Below, piece after piece: positions 6,141 to 10,668 of a stretch of 10,668 bases of DNA (position 1 is the stretch's first letter; every line of letters begins with the position of its first letter). Below the pieces are notes generated by a model that was given only the letters and a program-made list of their open reading frames with translations, was not told the origin of the DNA and ran no database searches. The position numbers were made by a program, and so were the translations under genes. This DNA comes from Cytophagales bacterium. Its GTDB lineage: Bacteria; Bacteroidota; Bacteroidia; Cytophagales; Cyclobacteriaceae. The stretch covers positions 1 through 10,668 of the forward strand of contig DPLR01000542.1 in NCBI GenBank assembly GCA_003541895.1. The letters run 5' to 3'.

Positions 6141-7499
6141 ATGATTCGAAAAACAATAGTAACTCCCCTACTGATTTTTATGTGTATTGTTGGGTTCGCT
6201 CAAACTACTTCATCCACAAAATCGGCAGAAGGTAAACCCAAAGTGATGGTGATGGACATCAAAGCAGAGATTGACCCGCGCATGTTGCGTTACGTGAAAC
6301 TCTCGCTCGAACATGCCGAAAAAATCAATGCTGATTATGTGATCATCGATATGGATACGTACGGTGGTGTTTTAACCGATGCCAAAGAAATTGTTGACTT
6401 GATCATGGATTTCAAAAAACCGATTTGGGTTTTCATCAATTCGGATGCGGCATCAGCAGGCGCATTGATCTCCATCGCCTGCGACTCTATATATATGTCG
6501 CCCGGGGCGAGCATTGGTGCAGCCACGGTGGTTGAAGGAGACGGCAAAGCTGCGCCCGACAAATACCAATCGTACATGCGTTCGATTATGCGATCAACAG
6601 CTGAAGAAAATCATCGTGATCCGCGCATTGCGGAAGGCATGGTAGACGAGCGCGTGGTGATTGACAGCATCAAGCAAGCTGGTAAAGTAATTACGTTCAC
6701 CACCAACGAAGCGTTGAAATATCACTACTGCGAAGCGAAAGTCAATTCAATTGAAGAAATTTTAGAGCGAAATAAAATTAAGAATTACGAACTCGATCAT
6801 TTTGAACTTGGCGCCACCGAAAAAATTATTGCAATCTTTCTAAACCCATTCATCAGCGGCTTGCTGATCTTGTGCATTCTCGGAGGAATTTATTTTGAGT
6901 TTCAAGCACCCGGCACGCTCTTCCCGATTGCTGCCTCTCTTGTTGCTCTAGCACTTTATCTCGTTCCGTATTACTTAAATGGACTAGCCGAATATTGGGA
7001 GATCATCACGTTGATGATCGGAATAATTTTACTCGCAGCAGAAATTTTTGTGATCCCCGGTTTTGGCGTAGCCGGAGTATTGGGGATTTCTCTTACGGTG
7101 ATGTCGCTGATTTTAATTATGCTCAACAACGACTTCTTCAATTTTGAATTTGTTCCTTTTGGTGACATTGTGAAAGCAACCTTTGCCACCCTTGGTGGAC
7201 TTGCCGGTGGCGCTTTGTTGTTATTTTTTGGCGGAGCAAGGCTGAGCGAGACCAAAGCCTTCAAACGAATTGCGTTGACAGATACGCAAGAAAGCTCGCA
7301 AGGCTATACCGTGCGCACCAACGAACAAAACTTGGTAGGCAAAACCGGAACAGCCTACACCGTTCTTCGCCCGAGCGGCAAAGTAATGATCGATGGAAAT
7401 GTGTACGATGCGTTCACCCGAGGCGAATACATACAAAAAGGCGAAGCCATTGAAGTGATCGGAACGGAAGGGATTACATTGAAGGTGAAGAGCCATTAA
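6141..7499 (+). CDS. nfeD: Full-length NfeD-family membrane protein with N-terminal ClpP-like serine protease domain
   Basis: Membrane-bound protease of the long NfeD class (452 residues from ATG 6141; an in-frame GTG lies one codon earlier). A signal peptide (about 1-20, ending GFAQ) is followed by a ClpP/SppA-like domain at about 33-215. YVIIDMDTYGG (66-76) forms the oxyanion-side strand. AASAGA (103-108) carries the likely nucleophile S105, and K141 in PDKYQSY is the likely general base, as in the Ser-Lys dyad of Pyrococcus PH1510. About five membrane segments follow between 229 and 365. The C-terminal soluble part (about 390-450), with VGKTGTAYTVLRPSGKV (399-415), is the NfeD OB-fold domain. 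Known relatives cleave stomatin-type proteins and act in membrane quality control. Here the next gene, 10 bp downstream, is an amidohydrolase and no SPFH/stomatin gene is visible in the window. Confidence 0.93.
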   Translation: MIRKTIVTPLLIFMCIVGFAQTTSSTKSAEGKPKVMVMDIKAEIDPRMLRYVKLSLEHAEKINADYVIIDMDTYGGVLTDAKEIVDLIMDFKKPIWVFINSDAASAGALISIACDSIYMSPGASIGAATVVEGDGKAAPDKYQSYMRSIMRSTAEENHRDPRIAEGMVDERVVIDSIKQAGKVITFTTNEALKYHYCEAKVNSIEEILERNKIKNYELDHFELGATEKIIAIFLNPFISGLLILCILGGIYFEFQAPGTLFPIAASLVALALYLVPYYLNGLAEYWEIITLMIGIILLAAEIFVIPGFGVAGVLGISLTVMSLILIMLNNDFFNFEFVPFGDIVKATFATLGGLAGGALLLFFGGARLSETKAFKRIALTDTQESSQGYTVRTNEQNLVGKTGTAYTVLRPSGKVMIDGNVYDAFTRGEYIQKGEAIEVIGTEGITLKVKSH

Positions 7500-7509
7500 A
7501 AAATTACCT

Positions 7510-9489
7510 ATGAAACATCTGAAAATTTCTTTTTTGTTTTTAAGTATTTCTGTTACGTCAGCATTCTCTCAAAACCTAAAACCCGACACCATCGCCAAAG
7601 GCGTTTTCATTCTTCACAAATTTCAACAAGCCATTGGCAAAGAAAGTTATTCCATCGTTCGTAAAAATGATTCGCTCCGGTTGCAATCCAATTTTAAGTT
7701 TAACGATCGTGGCACGGATGTTCCCTCGCAAACAGTTTTGGTTTTGAATCAATCGGGAGTACCCGTCTATTTTAAAACTAAGGGAAGCACTTCGCGTTCA
7801 TCGGTTGCTGATGTGGAAGTGTTCGTAAAAAAAGATTCGGTAAAAGTCCGCTCGACAAAAAATTTCAATCGCACCCGAACACCGAAAACCTTTTTCACTA
7901 TCTACGGCTACTCGCCCATCGCCATTCAAATGGCGGTGATCAAATTCTGGAAACAAAACGGCAAACCTGAGTCGCTCACCATTTTTCCTGGCGGCAAATT
8001 GAAAATCAAATTCGATGGATACGATACCATTCAACATAAACTTCTCGAACGCTATTTTATCAAAGGACTGATTTGGGGAAGCGAAATTGCGTGGACACAA
8101 CCGAATGGCGATTTGGTTTCGCTTTTCACCAACGATGCCGAAGGCGATAAGTTCGAAGCTATTGCCGAAGCTTTCAAAAATACACTTCCTGATTTCATCG
8201 GGCGGGCAGCGAAATACGGCATGGCCGATCTGAAGAAAAATCAATCGACCGAAAAATATCCATCGCTCGCATTAGTCAACGGAAATATTCTGGATGTAGT
8301 AACGGGAAAAATTATTTCAGGCAAAACCGTCATCATCGAAAAAGGAAACATCAAGTCGGTTGAAGAGAGCAGCAAAACAGTTTTGCCAAAGTCAGCGAAA
8401 GTAATTGACCTGAAAGGGAAATACATTTTGCCCGGCTTGTGGGATATGCACGCGCACTTTCAGCAAGTGGAATGGGGACCGGCTTACCTTGCTGCGGGCG
8501 TCACCACCGTTCGCGACTGCGGCAACGAATTTGATTTTATCAATGCCACAAAAAAATCGATCGATAACAATGAAGGCGTTGGCCCGCGAATTTTGCGAGC
8601 CGGAATTGTGGATGGCGATGGCCGGCTGGCGCTTGGCATTGTACGCGCAAACACTGCGGCCGAAGCGAAAGCGGTAGTAAAAAAGTACAAAGACAACGGC
8701 TATGAACAGATCAAGATTTATAGTTCGGTAAAACCGGAGATCATCAAAGCCATTGCAGAAGAAGCGCACAACGTTGGGCTAACGGTAACGGGTCACATTC
8801 CGCAAGGTGTGTCGTTGCTGGAGGCCATCAACGCAGGACAAGATCAAGTGAATCATTTCACGTTTGTGTACCAGGCGATGAAGTCGAGCAAAGACCAAAA
8901 GAAAATTGATTTCAAAGATGCCACCGCACAAGAAGTGCTGAATGTGTTGAAAGAGAAAAAAATAGTGGTAGACCCGACACTTGGTATTTACGAATGGATT
9001 ACAAGGCCGATCGAAAATCCGATCGATGCGTTTGAACCCGGTGTGAATTACCTGACCGAAGATTTGAAAGAAATTTTTCGAGGCACAGGCATGCCAACAG
9101 AAAAAGCCAACGACAGAAAATATCTTTTGGAGAGCGGAAAAGAAATTGTAAAGAAACTGCATGATAGCGGCATCACCATTGTGGCCGGCACCGACATGAT
9201 GGTGCCCGGGTTTTCGTTGCTCAGAGAATTAGAGTTGTACGCGCAGGCCGGACTTACTCCTCTAGAATCGATTCAAACCGCCACGATCGTACCCGCGCGT
9301 GTGATGAAACTGGAAAATGAATTGGGTTCTGTTTCCGTTGGCAAGAAAGCCGATCTCGTGATCATTGATGGCAATCCATTTGAAAACATTTCAAACATTC
9401 GGAAGATAACTCAGGTGATTAAGAGCGGAGTTGCTTTTGAACCTTCGAAGCTTCGCGAGCTGGTGGATTTTAAAGGGGAAGTGAAGTAG
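7510..9489 (+). CDS. Secreted metal-dependent amidohydrolase (imidazolonepropionase-like) with long N-terminal extension
   Basis: Hydrolase of the amidohydrolase superfamily (659 residues), probably periplasmic, with a signal peptide at 1-20 (ending AFS, before QNL). The catalytic part, about 252-645, has LPGLWDMHAHF (307-317) with metal ligands H314 and H316, K402 in QIKIYSS as the likely carboxylated bridging lysine, H429 in GHIP, H449 in VNHF, and D562 in AGTDMM. GKKADLVIIDGNPFENI (611-627) is the usual C-terminal composite-domain strand. The full binuclear-type ligand set is therefore intact. Residues 21-250 form an extra domain that I do not recognise; it contains a strand-rich region with IFPGGKLKIKFDGYD (158-172). 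Relatives include prolidase-like peptidases and imidazolonepropionases; many secreted Bacteroidota members are annotated as dipeptidases, but substrate cannot be read from sequence. It lies 10 bp after nfeD, likely in one operon. Confidence 0.92.
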   Translation: MKHLKISFLFLSISVTSAFSQNLKPDTIAKGVFILHKFQQAIGKESYSIVRKNDSLRLQSNFKFNDRGTDVPSQTVLVLNQSGVPVYFKTKGSTSRSSVADVEVFVKKDSVKVRSTKNFNRTRTPKTFFTIYGYSPIAIQMAVIKFWKQNGKPESLTIFPGGKLKIKFDGYDTIQHKLLERYFIKGLIWGSEIAWTQPNGDLVSLFTNDAEGDKFEAIAEAFKNTLPDFIGRAAKYGMADLKKNQSTEKYPSLALVNGNILDVVTGKIISGKTVIIEKGNIKSVEESSKTVLPKSAKVIDLKGKYILPGLWDMHAHFQQVEWGPAYLAAGVTTVRDCGNEFDFINATKKSIDNNEGVGPRILRAGIVDGDGRLALGIVRANTAAEAKAVVKKYKDNGYEQIKIYSSVKPEIIKAIAEEAHNVGLTVTGHIPQGVSLLEAINAGQDQVNHFTFVYQAMKSSKDQKKIDFKDATAQEVLNVLKEKKIVVDPTLGIYEWITRPIENPIDAFEPGVNYLTEDLKEIFRGTGMPTEKANDRKYLLESGKEIVKKLHDSGITIVAGTDMMVPGFSLLRELELYAQAGLTPLESIQTATIVPARVMKLENELGSVSVGKKADLVIIDGNPFENISNIRKITQVIKSGVAFEPSKLRELVDFKGEVK

Positions 9490-9555
9490 AGTATTTCTGT
9501 CGATTAATCCTTCTCAAAATATTTACTAAATTTCTAATATTCAACATTAATAGAA
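9490..9555 (+). promoter_or_regulatory. AT-rich gap with possible weak promoter ahead of the orphan gene pair
   Basis: The 66-bp gap between the amidohydrolase stop and the next ATG contains TAAATTTC (9527-9534), 7 of 8 matches to the Bacteroidota -7 element, but no TTTG at the proper distance upstream. No terminator hairpin is visible after the amidohydrolase. The base composition is already that of the AT-rich genes downstream, so the compositional border lies here. Confidence 0.25.
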
Positions 9556-9909
9556 ATGAGTAGGGTTAATTACTTGAAGGAAGAATTGATTGGTTATATC
9601 TCAGCTAAGCTTTCAAACTTCTTAAATAAAAATCCAAGTCTGATCAAAGTAAACAGTTCTATTTCGTCTTTTGAAAAAATTGAAGAATTAAAAATTGATT
9701 ACGTTTCAGATTATCAAGATAAAGAACTCTTATCTGGGAATATAATTAAGGTTAATGTGAGGGGGGAGATAGCCTTTAATCGTAGGCCAGACATAAATCT
9801 AGATTTTACCCTCTTATTTTCGTGCAATCAGATCGAGTTCATTTATAATTTAGAAGAGGAAAAGTTTGAAATTTCAGAACCTAAAAATATTGTGTTCACT
9901 AAAGCGTAA
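9556..9909 (+). CDS. Hypothetical protein, 117 residues, AT-rich orphan gene
   Basis: Not recognised. The N-terminal third (1-30) looks helical, with YLKEELIGYISAKLSNFL. From about 47 to the end the sequence alternates polar and hydrophobic residues, as in IIKVNVRGEIAF (63-74), NLDFTLLFSCNQIEFIY (81-97) and KFEISEPKNIVF (103-114), suggesting a beta-sheet. There is no signal peptide or membrane segment, so it is probably cytoplasmic. Coding is supported by the clean ATG after an A-rich stretch, the absence of a better frame and the regular amphipathic pattern. It lies 52 bp before the next, similarly AT-rich gene and may form a pair with it. A small SecB-like or partner/immunity protein is one guess, without motif support. 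Confidence 0.7.
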   Translation: MSRVNYLKEELIGYISAKLSNFLNKNPSLIKVNSSISSFEKIEELKIDYVSDYQDKELLSGNIIKVNVRGEIAFNRRPDINLDFTLLFSCNQIEFIYNLEEEKFEISEPKNIVFTKA

Positions 9910-9961
9910 TAAATGCTAAGGTGAAAACTAGAGAGATTATAATAAACAAACCAAGAATCGC

Positions 9962-10668
9962 ATGAATAAGTATGAAATCTTAAAAGGAGAAGATTTATTC
10001 AGGCCTTACTACAATAACAGCACTGGACAAAAAGTGAATCTCTTTTGGACTACATCACAAAGATTTGAAAAAGAATTTAACGACTGCGAGTACGATGGGT
10101 TAGGTCGCTTAAAATACTTGAGATTAAAACAATTTAGCATTGTTGAGATTTTAAAAGAAACCTTGTTTGAGAATACGCCTTTCAGTATTCCTGGCGTATC
10201 TTATAAAGGAGCTGTAGGCATTGAGTACTTGAGAAAGCACAGCTCGATATTTCAAAATGTAACAATTGATGCAGCTGCTCCAAATTTCATTAGGTCATAT
10301 GCTTTAAAGCTAATGCTTTTCCTCCTTCAAGACTATAACTATATAACCGAAATTGCTCTGCCTAAATATCGACCTATAAAATTGAATGAGCTTATTATAA
10401 ATCTCGAATCTAATGCCTCGCAGCAAAACGAGGTAGATCATTTATTATTTCAATTTTTAATACTTAAGGGGGTATTGAAGCAATCTAATTTATTGGAAGA
10501 AATTATTAATAAGAGAATAAAAGACTCGATTCTAACATCTTGGCAAACTGCAAAGGTCGAGTTAGAATACGCCCCACTTACTGTCTCCAATGAAAGGGAG
10601 GAACTTGCTTCTTTAACGAGGGGTCAAATAGAAATTAAAATTAAGGAATCACTGCAAGACGAACTGGT
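9962..10668 (+). CDS. Hypothetical protein, 3' end cut by window edge (235 codons visible)
   Basis: Not recognised. The frame is open from ATG 9962 to the right edge without a stop. The sequence starts MNKYEILKGEDLF and contains LFWTTSQRFEKEFN (27-40), FSIPGVSYKGAVGIEYL (74-90), ALKLMLFLLQDYNYITEIAL (114-133), which is hydrophobic but more like a buried helix than a membrane span, and HLLFQFLILKGVLKQ (160-174). The tail (180-235) is charged and helical. There is no signal peptide and no nuclease, NTPase or methylase motif in the visible part. Arginine is coded mostly by AGA/AGG (8 of 10 by hand count), unlike the CGN-rich amidohydrolase gene upstream, and ATA is frequent. With the 117-residue gene before it, this suggests a transferred segment. 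The protein may be much longer than what is seen. Confidence 0.72.
   Translation, partial: MNKYEILKGEDLFRPYYNNSTGQKVNLFWTTSQRFEKEFNDCEYDGLGRLKYLRLKQFSIVEILKETLFENTPFSIPGVSYKGAVGIEYLRKHSSIFQNVTIDAAAPNFIRSYALKLMLFLLQDYNYITEIALPKYRPIKLNELIINLESNASQQNEVDHLLFQFLILKGVLKQSNLLEEIINKRIKDSILTSWQTAKVELEYAPLTVSNEREELASLTRGQIEIKIKESLQDEL

Noticed and set aside
7001..7019. Perfect 8-bp inverted repeat GATCATCA-CGT-TGATGATC
   Set aside because: It lies inside a membrane segment of nfeD and its codons make ordinary hydrophobic residues; no T-run follows and no regulatory role is suggested.
7798..8244. 148-residue open frame on the minus strand
   Set aside because: It is antisense to the N-terminal part of the amidohydrolase gene, shows no motif or signal, and is explained by codon bias of the real gene.

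Overview
The window reads as chromosomal DNA of a Bacteroidota bacterium, most likely of the order Cytophagales or a close relative. The grounds are start codons without Shine-Dalgarno sequences, a perfect TAnnTTTG promoter element in the one divergent intergenic gap, and protein types common in that phylum: an OmpA protein with an N-terminal jelly-roll-like domain, a LysM protein ending in an RlpA-like barrel, a GMC dehydrogenase paired with a gluconate dehydrogenase subunit 3, and a TIGR02757/DUF2400 protein. The taxonomic call is inference. No rRNA, tRNA, CRISPR array or insertion sequence was seen.

Layout: everything diverges from a gap of about 36 bp near 6105-6140. Leftward (minus strand, in order of transcription) come a LysM/DPBB envelope protein, an OmpA-family outer-membrane protein, a TIGR02757 protein that starts on the codon right after the OmpA stop, a GMC oxidoreductase, its subunit-3 partner, and a metabolite:H+ symporter (MHS-type MFS) cut by the left edge. 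Rightward (plus strand) come a full-length NfeD membrane protease, a secreted or periplasmic metal-dependent amidohydrolase with an unexplained N-terminal domain, and then two AT-rich unrecognised genes, the second cut by the right edge.

Function: the LysM and OmpA genes form a cell-envelope pair likely to touch peptidoglycan. The GMC and subunit-3 genes form a membrane-associated or periplasmic sugar or polyol dehydrogenase, which the MHS transporter may accompany. NfeD and the amidohydrolase are 10 bp apart and probably co-transcribed. From about 9490 onward base composition and arginine codon choice change, suggesting the edge of an acquired region.

The most unusual features are two short heptanucleotide tandem tracts, both at the 5' ends of genes. 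One lies inside the LysM coding sequence ahead of the signal peptide, where unit gain or loss would shift the frame. Also notable are the same-frame TAA-GTG junction between the OmpA and TIGR02757 genes, a possible [3Fe-4S] cysteine motif in the GMC protein, and the AT-rich orphan gene pair at the right end. No clearly new multi-gene system can be demonstrated from this window alone.
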